Source: Paenibacillus glycinis (lineage in GTDB: Bacteria > Bacillota > Bacilli > Paenibacillales > Paenibacillaceae). Taken from it: 64,000 nucleotides of DNA. This document shows, one piece after another, positions 23,298 through 34,287 of the stretch. Numbering within the stretch: position 1 is the stretch's first letter; each line of letters opens with the position of its first letter. The notes below the pieces were generated by a model. It did not search any database. It was not told where the DNA came from and worked only from the letters and a program-made list of their open reading frames with translations. A program made the position numbers and the translations under genes. The stretch spans positions 1-64,000 of the forward strand of contig NZ_JAAAMV010000023.1 in the NCBI RefSeq assembly GCF_009909185.1. Reading direction: 5' to 3'.

Positions 23298-24485
23298 TTA
23301 TTTCAAGTACGGCGCGGGATTGACGGCCTTCTGGTTCAAACGCACTTCGAAGTGGAGATGGTTCCCCGTCGACATGCCCGTGCTGCCGACTTCGGCGATT
23401 TTCTGGCCGCGCTTCACCTGCTGGCCCTTCTCGACCTTGATGCCGCCGTCGCGAATATGGCCGTATACGGTCCACAAACCGCCGCCGTGATCGATGATGA
23501 CGCAATTGCCGTAGTCGCTCCACCACTGGGCGACGATGACGACGCCGGATTCGGCCGCGTAGATCGGCGTGCCCTTCGGCACCGCCATATCCATGCCCGT
23601 ATGCAGCTTCTTCGCGCCGGTAATCGGATGAATGCGGTAGCCGAACGGCGAGCTCAGGTGCCAGCTGGCCTTGAGCGGCATGCCGAGCTTGCCGCCGGGG
23701 TTGTAATAGACTTTGAGCGTGTTCTTCTTCGCCTCGAGGTCGGATACTTTCTTCGCCAGCTGGATCAGCAGATCTTCCTGATCCTCGCTGATCTCGTCAA
23801 GGTCGTCCGCTTGGCTCTTGTATTTCAGCACCATGACTTCCTTCTGCTTCTCCTTGTCCTTCAGGAGATCATGGTAATCCGCAAGCTTGCCGTACATGGT
23901 CTTCACTTCGGCCAGCGATTTCTCGACCTCGAGCTTCTTCGCTTCCACGAGCGCCTTGTCCTGCTTGCGGCTGGCGAGAATGTCGCGGTCCTGACCCAGG
24001 ATGGACGACAGCGAATCCATCCGATCGATGAAATCGCTGAAGCTCGTCGCGCTCAGCAGCACGTCCAGGTAGGATACGACGCCGTTCGTGTACATGAGGC
24101 GAACCCGCGATTGCAGCAGCTTGTCCTGCGAGGCGAGCCGCGCTTCCGCGGCTTCGAGATCCGCCCCCGTCTGCTTGACCTGCGCTTCCTTCTCGTCGAT
24201 CTGCGTCTGAACGCCGTTCAGCTGCCCGCCGACCTCGTTGATCTGGGCGACGATTTCGTTGACGGACTTCGCCGTCTTGTCCTTCATCTGGAGGATGTAT
24301 TCCTTGTCCTTGTCCGCCTGGTTGCGGTTATGCGTCGCCGCGCTCATCTCCTTGCGGACCTGCGCGAGCTCTTGATTGATTTTATCCAGCTGCGAGGAAG
24401 CCTCGCCCTTCGTCGGTTGAAAGATGTATCCCGCCAAAACGATGATCGCGAGAACCAGCAAACCCTTCTTCACGTTCACAGTCAC
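23298..24485 (-). CDS. EnvC-like murein hydrolase activator / M23 peptidase
   Basis: 395 residues: an N-terminal TM or signal segment (about 8-22), a long coiled coil (about 35-265) and a LytM/M23 domain (about 285-390). Zinc and catalytic motifs are present: HTGMD and HLHFE, with HGGG and YGH in between. With these residues it could be an active endopeptidase. It directly follows ftsX (start GTG one base after the ftsX stop), and FtsEX is known to control such coiled-coil M23 proteins across the membrane, so it is the likely effector of this FtsEX pair during septum splitting or elongation. Confidence 0.9.
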   Translation of the reverse strand: MTVNVKKGLLVLAIIVLAGYIFQPTKGEASSQLDKINQELAQVRKEMSAATHNRNQADKDKEYILQMKDKTAKSVNEIVAQINEVGGQLNGVQTQIDEKEAQVKQTGADLEAAEARLASQDKLLQSRVRLMYTNGVVSYLDVLLSATSFSDFIDRMDSLSSILGQDRDILASRKQDKALVEAKKLEVEKSLAEVKTMYGKLADYHDLLKDKEKQKEVMVLKYKSQADDLDEISEDQEDLLIQLAKKVSDLEAKKNTLKVYYNPGGKLGMPLKASWHLSSPFGYRIHPITGAKKLHTGMDMAVPKGTPIYAAESGVVIVAQWWSDYGNCVIIDHGGGLWTVYGHIRDGGIKVEKGQQVKRGQKIAEVGSTGMSTGNHLHFEVRLNQKAVNPAPYLK

Positions 24486-25403
24486 CTACACTTTCAAATA
24501 TTTCCGTACGGATAAGGTACTGCCCCAGATGCCGATCAGCATGCCGAGTCCGAGCGTGATCGCCGAGACGGTAAGGCCGGCGTCCTTCAGCGTCACCAGC
24601 TTGATCATCATCAGACCCAGATCGAACTGCGATGCTTCGACCAGCTGCGAGTAGCCGAACAGCAGGGCGGCGATCGTAATCCCGGAGCCCAGTATGCCGA
24701 TCAGCGCGCCTTCGATAAAGAACGGCCAGCGGATGAAATTGTTGGTCGCGCCCACGAGCTTCATGATGCCGATCTCGCGGCGGCGCGCCAGAATCGTCAT
24801 CTTGATCGTGTTGGAAATGAGGAACATCGCGGTCAAGCCGAGACCGGCGACGATGACAAGGCCGATGTTGCGGACGGCGTTCGTGATTTTGAACAGCGTC
24901 TCGACCGTTCCTTTCCCGTACTTCACGCTCGAAAACGGCTTCGTCCCGTCGGCGCTGCCGATCGCGTCGATCTTCTTCGCGGCATAGGCGATGTTCTGCG
25001 GATCGAAGACGTCGACCGTGAAGGAATCCGGCAGCGGATTATTGGTCTTGTCGTAGCCTTCGAGCAGCTCCGTGCCGTCGGCGCCGATGCTTTTGCGCAG
25101 CTCCTCGAGCCCTTGCTCCTTGGAGACGAACGTCACTTTCTTCACTTCGGCGATATTGCCGATCGCGGTCTTGAGCTCGTCGATCTTGGCTGCCGGCGTG
25201 TTCAGCTGCAGATAGACCCGGATCTGGACCTGGCTTTCGATCTGGTCGGCCAGCTTGTTGACGTTCATCGCGAGCAGCAGGAAGACGCCGAGAATGAACA
25301 GCGAAATCACGATGGAGCTGACAGAGGCGAAGGTCATCCACCCGTTACGCACCACGTTCTTGAGGCCTTCCCGAAAATGGCGGAAGAGGGTGCTAAGCTT
25401 CAT
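24486..25403 (-). CDS. ftsX: Cell-division ABC transporter-like permease FtsX
   Basis: 305 residues with TM1 near 22-45, a large extracytoplasmic loop (about 50-170, QIESQVQIRVYLQL...), and three C-terminal TM segments around LVIVAGLGLTAMFLISNTIKMTI, FFIEGALIGILGSGITIAALLFGY and ITLGLGMLIGIWGSTLSV. FtsX transmits FtsE ATPase activity to extracellular peptidoglycan hydrolases. It overlaps ftsE by 11 bases and abuts the M23 gene. Confidence 0.95.
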   Translation of the reverse strand: MKLSTLFRHFREGLKNVVRNGWMTFASVSSIVISLFILGVFLLLAMNVNKLADQIESQVQIRVYLQLNTPAAKIDELKTAIGNIAEVKKVTFVSKEQGLEELRKSIGADGTELLEGYDKTNNPLPDSFTVDVFDPQNIAYAAKKIDAIGSADGTKPFSSVKYGKGTVETLFKITNAVRNIGLVIVAGLGLTAMFLISNTIKMTILARRREIGIMKLVGATNNFIRWPFFIEGALIGILGSGITIAALLFGYSQLVEASQFDLGLMMIKLVTLKDAGLTVSAITLGLGMLIGIWGSTLSVRKYLKV

Positions 25404-26079
25404 AGCCGTACTCTCCTCTCACTTCGTCGCGCACGATCGTGCCGTTCTCGATCGCGATGACGCGTTTGCGGAGCGTATTGACGATTTCTTTGTTGTGCGT
25501 GGCCATGACGATGGTGGTGCCGCGGAAATTGATCTCTTCGAGCAGGTTCATGATGCCCCACGAGGTCTCGGGATCCAGGTTCCCCGTCGGCTCGTCCGCC
25601 ACGATGACGGACGGATTGTTCACGATGGCGCGCGCGATGGCGACGCGCTGCTGCTCGCCCCCGGACAGCTGCTGCGGCAGGCTGCCGTGCTTCCCACGCA
25701 GGCCGACGAGCTCGAGCACCTCCATCGTTCTTTTCTTGATGATGCGCTTGGGCGCTTCGATGACTTCCATGGCGAAGGCGATATTTTCAAAGACCGTCAG
25801 CTTCGGCAGCAGCCGGTAATCCTGGAAGATGACGCCGATGTTGCGGCGCACGAACGGGATTTTGCGCGGCTTGAGCTTGCCGATATTGAATCCGTTGACG
25901 GAGATTTGCCCTTTGGTCGGAATTTCCTCGCGGTAGATCAGTTTCATGAAGGTCGATTTTCCAGCCCCGGAAGGCCCTACCAGGTAAACGAATTCATTGC
26001 GTTCTATGAGAACGGAGACGCCGCGAAGCGCATGAGTGCCGTCCGCGTACGTTTTCCAAATGTCTTGAAGCTCGATCAC
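25393..26079 (-). CDS. ftsE: Cell-division ATP-binding protein FtsE
   Basis: 228-residue ABC ATPase: Walker [11 protein letters not shown]-loop region, signature [14 protein letters not shown], Walker [14 protein letters not shown]-loop MATHNKEIV. It energises FtsX for control of cell-wall hydrolases. Start is GTG at 26079 behind AGGATG. First gene of the ftsE-ftsX-M23 set. Confidence 0.96.
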   Translation of the reverse strand: MIELQDIWKTYADGTHALRGVSVLIERNEFVYLVGPSGAGKSTFMKLIYREEIPTKGQISVNGFNIGKLKPRKIPFVRRNIGVIFQDYRLLPKLTVFENIAFAMEVIEAPKRIIKKRTMEVLELVGLRGKHGSLPQQLSGGEQQRVAIARAIVNNPSVIVADEPTGNLDPETSWGIMNLLEEINFRGTTIVMATHNKEIVNTLRKRVIAIENGTIVRDEVRGEYGYEA

Positions 26080-26314
26080 GGTATCACATCCTGTAGATAG
26101 TCAGCTTAATCCTATTCGACAGAAGGATGCTAAATCCTCTACGAAAGTCCCACATTCTGCATTTTTTTAATTTTTCTCATGTTGGAATCGGGGGTTTGAG
26201 GGGGTCGCGGACGTAGATTTTTCGACAAACGTTCGGAAATAGAAACCCATTGGCAAAAAACGGCTTGGACGTGCATATACATGAACGAAGCACCGCCCAA
26301 GGAGATGACGCGTA

Positions 26315-27799
26315 TTGAAAACCAAACGGCTCCATCTGATCTGGACGCTGATCGTGCTTGGCTTGCTGCTGTTCTCCGCCGGCTGGGGCGGCATATGGGT
26401 GTATGCCTCGCAGCAGGCCCTGCCTAGGGAGCTTGCCCTCCGAATAGACGGCACGGGCGCCGGAAAAGGCCTCACCCCGCTAAAAGGTGGAGCGGCTGTC
26501 GATCTCGGCAGCCTGAACATAGCCGCCGCCAGGCAGAAGCTGAGCGAACGCAAAGCCGCGCTTGAGAAGCTCCGCTTGACCGTGAACGCCGGCCCCCCGG
26601 ACGTCCGGCAAAGGTCCTGGACGCTGGCCGAGCTAGGCCTTACCGTCGATACGAAGGCGGCGGAGGCGGCGATCGCCAAGCTGGAGAACGGCAGCGTCAT
26701 GGAGCGCGCGAAGGCCCGCTGGCATTTCCCCGGGCAGCTCGTCATCGGCGTCGGCTGGGATCAGGCGAAATTCAAGAAGCAGATGAACAGCGAGTGGGGA
26801 TATCTGAACGCCGGGGAGCCCAAGAACGCGAATCGAACGATTACGGCCGACGATAAAGTGGTCTACACGCCGCACAAAGACGCCCGCCGTCTCGACGCGG
26901 ACGCCATGTACAAGCAAGCCGTGAAGGCGGTGGAACAAACGCTGGGACAAGATTGGAGCGCGGCCTTGAAGCCGATCTCCATGCCCGTCGCGCTCAAGGT
27001 CATCCACCCGGGCGTGACGCTCGACCGCTTGAAAGCCGAGGGCGTCGATCGGATGATCGCCTCCTTCGCGACGACCTACAGGACGAGCGGAGCCGGACGC
27101 GCCTACAACGTCGGCGTGACCGCGCGCACGCTGAACGATTGGGTGCTGGCGCCGGGCGAAGTGTTCGACTACAGCAAGGTCGTGGCGGCCACGAACCAGC
27201 GATACGGCTACCGCGCGGCGCCGGTCATCCTGAACGGCGAATTCGTGCAGGGCGTCGGCGGCGGCATCTGCCAAGTCTCCAGCACGCTGTACAACGCGGT
27301 GCTGCGGGCCGGGCTCGAACTGGTCGAGCGGCGCAACCATTCGCTGCCCGTCGCCTATCTCCCCCTTGGCCAGGATGCGACCTTCGCGGAGGGCGCCATT
27401 AACTTCCGGTTCAAGAACACGACCGGCAAGACGCTCGTCATCCGCACCGAGGTGGCGGACCGGCAGGTGACCGTGAAGCTGTTCGGCACCATGCCGCAAA
27501 ACGTCAAATACGCCATCTCGTCCAAAACCATCCGCACGATCCCGCCGACGATCAAGGAAGTCGCGAGGGCCTCCCTGCATCCGGGCTCCCGCCTGCTGCT
27601 GTCTTCCGGCAAAGCCGGCTACGTCGTCGAGACCTACCGCTCCAAGCTCGTGAACGGCAAAGTCGTCGCGACCGACCGCGTCTCGCGGGATACCTACAAG
27701 GCGCAGCCGTCGGTGTACGCGATCGCGCCCGAACAATCTTCGCCGGGCGGCCAGCTGGACCATCAGAAGCCGCTGCTGGAAGACGGCGTGTCGGAGTAG
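26315..27799 (+). CDS. VanW-family protein
   Basis: 494 residues on the plus strand, starting at a TTG codon (26315) with AAGGAG nine bases before it. An N-terminal TM segment (about 9-31) is followed by a domain rich in charged residues (about 40-230) and the VanW domain (about 240-390: TARTLNDWVLAPGEVFDYSKVV, GYRAAPVILNGEFVQGVGGGICQVSSTLYNAVL, RNHSLPVAYLPLGQDATF). VanW proteins occur near glycopeptide-resistance and spore genes but have no settled biochemical role. It is a single gene, divergent from ftsE, convergent with argH. Confidence 0.85.
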   Translation: MKTKRLHLIWTLIVLGLLLFSAGWGGIWVYASQQALPRELALRIDGTGAGKGLTPLKGGAAVDLGSLNIAAARQKLSERKAALEKLRLTVNAGPPDVRQRSWTLAELGLTVDTKAAEAAIAKLENGSVMERAKARWHFPGQLVIGVGWDQAKFKKQMNSEWGYLNAGEPKNANRTITADDKVVYTPHKDARRLDADAMYKQAVKAVEQTLGQDWSAALKPISMPVALKVIHPGVTLDRLKAEGVDRMIASFATTYRTSGAGRAYNVGVTARTLNDWVLAPGEVFDYSKVVAATNQRYGYRAAPVILNGEFVQGVGGGICQVSSTLYNAVLRAGLELVERRNHSLPVAYLPLGQDATFAEGAINFRFKNTTGKTLVIRTEVADRQVTVKLFGTMPQNVKYAISSKTIRTIPPTIKEVARASLHPGSRLLLSSGKAGYVVETYRSKLVNGKVVATDRVSRDTYKAQPSVYAIAPEQSSPGGQLDHQKPLLEDGVSE

Positions 27800-27855
27800 G
27801 CGACGGGAGCGCTAGTCGTTGCAGCTGATGCTTGTTCGTTGTCGCTTCAATCGAT

Positions 27856-27900
27856 GCGATGCCGCTGTCGAGGCGATGCCGCTGTCGAGGCCATGCCGCG
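27856..27900 (+). repeat. Short tandem repeat, 17-base unit
   Basis: GCGATGCCGCTGTCGAG occurs twice in a row (27856-27872, 27873-27889) followed by a partial, diverged third copy. It lies in the non-coding gap between the VanW gene and the shared terminator. The 17-base unit is not a multiple of three, which fits non-coding sequence. Confidence 0.6.
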
Positions 27901-27971
27901 ATTCGAGCCACGGTGCACGGCACCGGCTTATGCTGCCGCCAGCGATCGTCAGCCATCGTCAATCGAACAAC

Positions 27972-28024
27972 AAAAAGCCCCGCCATGGGCTGACTTGTCA
28001 AAGTCAGCACCATGCGGGGCTTTA
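27972..28024 (-). terminator. Terminator of argH, probably bidirectional
   Basis: Minus-strand AAAGCCCCGCATGG pairs with CCATGGCGGGGCTTT around an inner TGCTGACTT/AAGTCAGC stem, followed by TTGTTG. The plus-strand side also ends in GGGGCTTTATT, so it can serve the convergent VanW gene too. Confidence 0.88.
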
Positions 28025-28042
28025 TTCCATCCGCGCTGCCCG

Positions 28043-29458
28043 TTAGCGGCTGCGCTCCGCGTATTCCGCGACCCATGCCGCGGTTCCCGCCAGCTCTGCC
28101 TCCGCGCGGGCGATCGCTTCCGCGACCTGCGTCGTCGCCGTGCCGCCGTAGACGTTGCGGGCGTTCACGACGTTTTCCGGCTGCAGCACCGCGTAGATCC
28201 GGTCGTCGAATAACGAGGAGAACTGCTTGAATTCGTCCAGCTTCAGGTCGAGCAAGTACTTGCCCTGCTGAATGCAATACAGCACCGTTTTGCCGATGAC
28301 CTCATGCGCTTGGCGGAACGGCAGGCCTTTGCCCACGAGGAAATCGGCGATGTCCGTCGCGTTGGAGAAATCCTGGTTGACGGCTTGCCGCATCCGGTCC
28401 TTGTTGACCTTCATCGTCGCGATCATCGGCGCGAACAGCTGAAGCGCGCCTTGCAGCGTGCGTACCGTATCGAACATGCCTTCCTTGTCTTCCTGCATGT
28501 CCTTGTTGTACGCGAGCGGAAGCGACTTGAGCACCGTCAGCAAGCCGACGAGATTGCCGTAGACGCGGCCCGTCTTGCCGCGGACAAGCTCCGGCACGTC
28601 CGGGTTCTTCTTCTGCGGCATGATGCTGCTGCCCGTGCAGAACGCGTCGTCCAGCTCCACGAAATGGAACTCCGTGCTCGACCACAGAATGAGTTCTTCG
28701 CTCAGGCGCGACAGATGCATCATGATGATCGACGCCTGCGACAAGAATTCGAGGATGAAGTCGCGGTCGCTTACCGCGTCGAGGCTATTCTCGTACACGC
28801 GGTCGAATTTCAACTGGCTCGCCACGAGATGGCGGTCGATCGGGAACGTCGTGCCCGCCAGCGCGCCGGCGCCGAGCGGCAGCATGTTCACGCGTTTGTA
28901 GCTGTCCTGCAGCCGTTCGATGTCGCGGCCGAACATGCTGACGTACGCCATCATATGGTGCGCGAACAGGATCGGCTGCGCGCGCTGCAGATGCGTATAG
29001 CCCGGCAGGATCGTATCGAGGTTCGCTTTCGCCTGCGCGACGAGCGCCTCCTGGAGCTTCTGCAGCATGTCGACGAACTCGACGACGCGCTTGCGCAGGT
29101 ACAAATGCATATCCGTCGCGACCTGGTCGTTGCGGCTGCGGCCCGTGTGCAGCTTGCCGCCGACCGGACCGACGTCGTCGATCAGCGTCTTCTCGATGTT
29201 CATGTGAATGTCTTCGTCGGCGACGGAGAATTCGAGGTCGTTGCGCTTGATGCGCTGCAGGACGCGGTGCAGGCCGTCCTTGATCGTCTCCACGTCCGCG
29301 GCCGGCAGGATGCCCTGCTTGCCCAGCATGGTCACGTGCGCCACGCTGCCTTGAATATCTTCTTCCGCCAATTCCTTGTCGAACGTGATCGATGCCGTAT
29401 ATTCTTCAACCAGCTGGTCGGTTTTCTTCGTAAACCGGCCGCCCCATAATTTACTCAC
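28043..29458 (-). CDS. argH: Argininosuccinate lyase
   Basis: Splits argininosuccinate into arginine and fumarate, the last step of arginine synthesis. 471 residues; the fumarase/aspartase superfamily signature [12 protein letters not shown] is intact, as are the N-terminal LWGGRF and the [13 protein letters not shown] motif. Start is GTG at 29458 with AAAGGAG ten bases upstream. It follows argG after 118 bases and ends at a strong terminator. Confidence 0.97.
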   Translation of the reverse strand: MSKLWGGRFTKKTDQLVEEYTASITFDKELAEEDIQGSVAHVTMLGKQGILPAADVETIKDGLHRVLQRIKRNDLEFSVADEDIHMNIEKTLIDDVGPVGGKLHTGRSRNDQVATDMHLYLRKRVVEFVDMLQKLQEALVAQAKANLDTILPGYTHLQRAQPILFAHHMMAYVSMFGRDIERLQDSYKRVNMLPLGAGALAGTTFPIDRHLVASQLKFDRVYENSLDAVSDRDFILEFLSQASIIMMHLSRLSEELILWSSTEFHFVELDDAFCTGSSIMPQKKNPDVPELVRGKTGRVYGNLVGLLTVLKSLPLAYNKDMQEDKEGMFDTVRTLQGALQLFAPMIATMKVNKDRMRQAVNQDFSNATDIADFLVGKGLPFRQAHEVIGKTVLYCIQQGKYLLDLKLDEFKQFSSLFDDRIYAVLQPENVVNARNVYGGTATTQVAEAIARAEAELAGTAAWVAEYAERSR

Positions 29459-29576
29459 AAGCGGTGCACTCCTTTGTCGTTTCGTGCCGTACTGCCGTCA
29501 GCTCGAAGGTTCGCGCGGACCTCGGCCGTCCGGCTATACGAATCATGGCCCGACTGTCGCGGACCCCTTCAATCCC

Positions 29577-30815
<1,239 letters not shown>

Positions 30816-30893
30816 AAATACGCTCCTTAAAGAATGATAATTTCGGGAAATGCAAGAGGCATGCCCTACGGGCGTGGTGGGTTCCAATCGCTG

Positions 30894-30950
30894 TTGTAGT
30901 CGGATTTATTTGATCACCTAAGTTATTAATCAGGTAAAATCCGACTACAA
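30894..30950. repeat. Perfect 14-base inverted repeat between argF and argG
   Basis: TTGTAGTCGGATTT (30894-30907) and its exact reverse complement AAATCCGACTACAA (30937-30950) enclose 29 AT-rich bases. It is 78 bases before the argG start. There is no T-run next to it on either strand beyond the arms themselves, so it is not a plain terminator. It could be a dispersed intergenic palindrome, a regulator site or an mRNA hairpin in the argG leader. Confidence 0.7.
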
Positions 30951-30983
30951 AGGCGACCGTTAACACTTTTCCACCTCACCTCG

Positions 30984-31019
30984 CCCTCCGGGCACTTCTT
31001 TAACACATTTCCCGGAGGG
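30984..31019. repeat. Nine-base inverted repeat in the argF-argG gap
   Basis: CCCTCCGGG (30984-30992) and CCCGGAGGG (31011-31019) with an 18-base loop. A TTAACAC word occurs both in the loop and just left of the left arm. No T-run follows. Its role is unknown; it lies between the argF terminator hairpin and the 14-base palindrome. Confidence 0.5.
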
Positions 31020-31082
31020 AGCTGGGGCAGAAAACAGAGCTAATGGCCAGCCAGCGCAGAGCCATCGGCTTGAATGAAGGCT

Positions 31083-31118
31083 AAAGACAGGTTCAGCTGG
31101 CGATAATCCTTGAACCTG
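31083..31118 (-). terminator. Probable terminator of argF
   Basis: Minus-strand CAGGTTCA...TGAACCTG (arms 31111-31118 and 31088-31095) followed by TCTTT, 28 bases after the argF stop. Short T-run, so termination may be partial. Confidence 0.6.
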
Positions 31119-31145
31119 AGCACCTAAAAGTAAATATTAACGCCG

Positions 31146-32105
31146 TTAACCCATGATCGCGGCCATGATGGCCTTTTGGGCATGCAGGCGGTTCTCCGCT
31201 TGGTCGAACACGATCGAGTGCTTGCCGTCGATGACGCCTTCGCTGACTTCTTCGCCGCGGTGCGCGGGCAGGCAGTGCATGAAGATGAAATCGCTCTTGG
31301 CGTGGCTCACGAGCGCTTCGTTGACTTGGTAGTTCGCGAACGCGAGCTCGCGCTCCTTTTGCTCCGCTTCGAAGCCCATGCTCGCCCACACGTCCGTGTA
31401 CACGACGTCCGCGCCTTCGATCGCTTCGCGCGGATCGCGGCAGACGTGGATGCGCGAGCCGGTCTCGGCCGCGTATTCCTTGACCATCCGGACGACGTCC
31501 GCGTCCGGCTCGTAGCCTTCCGGCGTCGCGACCGACATGTGCATGCCGAGCTTCGCCGCGCCGATGAGCAGCGAGTGCACCATGTTGTTGCCGTCGCCGA
31601 TGTAGGCGATCTTGAGCCCTTCCAGACGGCCTTTATGCTCCAGCACGGCTTGATAATCGGCCAGCACCTGGCACGGATGCGCCAGATCCGTAAGGCCGTT
31701 AATGACCGGCACGGTCGCGGCGCGCGCCAGCTCGATGACCGTGCGGTGCGCGAACGTGCGGATCATCATGCCGTCCAGGTAGCGCGACAGCGTCTGCGCG
31801 GTATCGGACACCGTCTCGCCGCGGCCGATCTGCAGGTCGTTGCGGCTCAGGAACAGCGCCTGGCCGCCGAGTTGGTACATGCCGACCTCGAACGAGACGC
31901 GCGTGCGCGTGGACGACTTTTCGAAAATCATCCCGAGCGTCTTGCCTTTGAGCGGATGATGCGTTTCGCCCGCTCTCAGCTTGCGCTTCAGCTCGATCGC
32001 GAGATCGATCAGGTACCGGATTTCATCCGGCGTGTAATCGGTCAATTCTATAAAATCGCGGCCTTTCAAACTCACCGCGAGTTCTTCTTTCAAGAGTTGA
32101 GACAT
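31146..32105 (-). CDS. argF: Ornithine carbamoyltransferase
   Basis: Makes citrulline from ornithine and carbamoyl phosphate. 319 residues with the carbamoyl-phosphate site SSTRTR, HPCQ in LAHPCQVLADYQ, and the ornithine-site HCLPAHRGEEV. Start at 32105 (MSQLLKEELAVSLKG) follows AAAGGAGAGG; the same frame stays open far upstream, antisense-like within argD, which is a composition effect of GC-rich DNA. It begins 17 bases after argD. Confidence 0.97.
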   Translation of the reverse strand: MSQLLKEELAVSLKGRDFIELTDYTPDEIRYLIDLAIELKRKLRAGETHHPLKGKTLGMIFEKSSTRTRVSFEVGMYQLGGQALFLSRNDLQIGRGETVSDTAQTLSRYLDGMMIRTFAHRTVIELARAATVPVINGLTDLAHPCQVLADYQAVLEHKGRLEGLKIAYIGDGNNMVHSLLIGAAKLGMHMSVATPEGYEPDADVVRMVKEYAAETGSRIHVCRDPREAIEGADVVYTDVWASMGFEAEQKERELAFANYQVNEALVSHAKSDFIFMHCLPAHRGEEVSEGVIDGKHSIVFDQAENRLHAQKAIMAAIMG

Positions 32106-32122
32106 GGATGCCTCTCCTTTCA

Positions 32123-33337
32123 TCACAACTGCGCCGCAGCCGTTTGGTCCGCAAAAATCGAAGCCAGAATGCTCACCGCTTGGTCGACTTCCTCGCGCGA
32201 CACGAGCAGGCTCGGCAGCAGGCGCACCACGTCGGGACCGGCCGTGATGACCAGCAGCCCGCGTTTTTGGCCTTCCGCGACGATCGGCGCCACGGGGCCG
32301 TTGCAGCCAATGCCGACGAGCAAGCCTTTGCCGCGCACTTCCTTCACGAACGGATTGCCGGCCAGCTTGTCGCGCAGCTCGTTCATCAGATACTCGCCCG
32401 TCTCCGCCGCGCGGCCCGCCGCGTTCTCGCTCAGCAGCGTCTCGATCGTCGCCTTGACGACGGCCGTCGCGATCGGCGTGCCGCCGAACGTCGAGCCGTG
32501 GCTGCCCGCCGAGAACGCCTCGGCCAGCTCGCCCTTCGCCAGCATCGCGCCGACCGGGAAGCCGCTTCCGAGCCCCTTCGCCAGCGTGAAAATATCCGGC
32601 TCGATGCCGTAGTGCTCGAACGAGAACAGCTTGCCCGTGCGTCCCATGCCCGTCTGAATCTCGTCGAAGATCAGCAGGACGCCGCGCTCCTTGCACAGCT
32701 TCGACAGATGCTGCAGGTATGCCGGATCGACCGGCACGACGCCGCCTTCCGCTTGAATCGTCTCGATCATGACCGCCGCCGTCTTGTCCGTGATCGCAGC
32801 TTCGAGCGCGTCGACGTCGTGCAGCGGGATGTAGCGGAAGCCTTCCGGCAGCGGCAGGAAGCCTTCCTTGACTTTCTCTTGGCCGGTCGCCGTCAGCGTC
32901 GCGAGCGTCCGTCCGTGGAACGATTGGGCGAACGTAAGAATCTCGTAGCGTCCGTTGCCCTTCACCTTCTGCTGGTACCGGCGCGCCAGCTTGATCGCCG
33001 CTTCGTTCGCTTCCGCGCCGGTGCTGCAGAAGAACACCGCGTCCGCGTGGCTGTTGTCCGTGAGCAGCTTCGCGGCCGCTTCTTGGTTCGGAATGTGGAA
33101 CAAGTTCGAGACATGCCACAGCTCATCGAGCTGCTTCACGAGCGCGTCCTTCACCGGCTTCGGCGCATGGCCGAGGTTCGTCACCGCGATACCGCACATG
33201 AAATCCAAGTATTTGTTCCCTTGGTCGTCCCACAGCCAGCTGCCCTCGCCTTTCACCAAAGCGATCGGATATCTGGCATACGTCGGGAACAGCGAGCTTC
33301 CCCCGTTTGCCGCCGCGCCATTGTTCAATTCGCTCAT
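32123..33337 (-). CDS. argD: Acetylornithine aminotransferase
   Basis: PLP-dependent class III aminotransferase making N-acetylornithine from the semialdehyde. 404 residues with FCSTGAEANEAAIKLAR, FHGRTLATLTATGQ, the Asp-containing LLIFDEIQTGMGRTG and the PLP lysine in TLAKGLGSGFPVGA. ATG at 33337 follows GAGGGTGA. Fourth gene of argC-J-B-D-F. A succinylornithine or GABA transaminase role is excluded by context rather than sequence. Confidence 0.96.
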   Translation of the reverse strand: MSELNNGAAANGGSSLFPTYARYPIALVKGEGSWLWDDQGNKYLDFMCGIAVTNLGHAPKPVKDALVKQLDELWHVSNLFHIPNQEAAAKLLTDNSHADAVFFCSTGAEANEAAIKLARRYQQKVKGNGRYEILTFAQSFHGRTLATLTATGQEKVKEGFLPLPEGFRYIPLHDVDALEAAITDKTAAVMIETIQAEGGVVPVDPAYLQHLSKLCKERGVLLIFDEIQTGMGRTGKLFSFEHYGIEPDIFTLAKGLGSGFPVGAMLAKGELAEAFSAGSHGSTFGGTPIATAVVKATIETLLSENAAGRAAETGEYLMNELRDKLAGNPFVKEVRGKGLLVGIGCNGPVAPIVAEGQKRGLLVITAGPDVVRLLPSLLVSREEVDQAVSILASIFADQTAAAQL

Positions 33338-33370
33338 CTTACGTTCACCCTCTCATGAGAAATAGAATGA

Positions 33371-34159
33371 TTATTGCCGCACGATCCGCGTGCCGATGCC
33401 GCCTTCGAGCACCGCTTTGCCGAGCACGCCCGGCATGTCGCCGTTCACGATCACGACTTCCTTCACGTCCCCTTGGATGCACGCGATCGCCGCGCGAACC
33501 TTGGGGATCATGCCGCCGTAGATGTCGCCGCTCGCGATCATCGCTTCGATCTCCTCCACGGTCACGGACGGAAGAACCCGCTTCTCCCCGTCCACCGTCT
33601 TCAGGATGCCCGGCACGTCGGTCACGACGATCATCCGCTCCACGCCCAGATGCGACGCGACTGCGCCTGCCGCCGTATCGGCGTTGATGTTGTACCGCTG
33701 CGCCGCCGCGTCGATGCCGATCGGCGCGATGACCGGGATGTAGCCCATGCTCATGACGCCTTCGATGATCGCCGCGTTCACGTCCGTCACGTCGCCGACG
33801 AATCCGATCTCGGCCGCGTTCGCCACCGGCTTCGCCTGGATAAGCTCCCCGTCCACGCCGGAAAGACCGAGCGCTTTCGCGCCGCTCTGCTGGATGCGGC
33901 GGACGATTTCCTTATTGATGCGTCCCGCCAGGACCATCTCCACGACGTCCAGCACCTCGTTGCTCGTCTTGCGCAGACCGCCGACGAACTCGCTCTCGAT
34001 GCCGAGCTTGCCGAGCGTCTCGGAGATCGCCGGTCCGCCGCCGTGCACGATGACCGCTTTCACGCCCCGCGCCTGCAGATCCCGCAACTCCTCGAAAAAG
34101 GAGGCCGGCAGCGCCGCCAGCGTGCTGCCTCCGCATTTCATGACAAACCGCGTATCCAT
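33371..34159 (-). CDS. argB: Acetylglutamate kinase
   Basis: Phosphorylates N-acetylglutamate. 262 residues of the amino-acid kinase fold: FVMKCGGSTLA at the start, VHGGGPAISETL, FVGGLRKT, and the ATP-site end KVRAAIACIQGDVKEVVIVNG. Start placed at 34159 (MDTRFVMKCGG); a start 14 codons earlier is possible. There is no N-terminal extension of the arginine-sensitive hexameric type, which suggests weak feedback control of this enzyme. It lies 128 bases after argJ. Confidence 0.95.
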   Translation of the reverse strand: MDTRFVMKCGGSTLAALPASFFEELRDLQARGVKAVIVHGGGPAISETLGKLGIESEFVGGLRKTSNEVLDVVEMVLAGRINKEIVRRIQQSGAKALGLSGVDGELIQAKPVANAAEIGFVGDVTDVNAAIIEGVMSMGYIPVIAPIGIDAAAQRYNINADTAAGAVASHLGVERMIVVTDVPGILKTVDGEKRVLPSVTVEEIEAMIASGDIYGGMIPKVRAAIACIQGDVKEVVIVNGDMPGVLGKAVLEGGIGTRIVRQ

Positions 34160-34287
34160 GGTTGCTTCCGTTCCCTTCGTACCGAAAAATTCATTGCGCA
34201 TCCGTCTACGGAACCTCTAGTTTCAAAAGCGATTGGAGCGGGGCGTCAGCGTAACTCTTGCCCTTGCATCGCTGTCTATCTATCGCA

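Noticed and set aside
26167..26745. 192-codon minus-strand frame overlapping the VanW gene start
   Set aside because: It is antisense to the VanW N-terminus and its RBS; the VanW frame has the TM anchor and domain motifs.
30816..31145. T-box or riboswitch in the argF-argG gap
   Set aside because: The hairpins present lack the conserved T-box sequence (TGGNACCGCG) and no specifier loop could be recognised.
31146..33119. argF as a 657-residue protein
   Set aside because: The upstream 338 codons are in a non-coding frame of argD; a strong RBS marks the true start at 32105.
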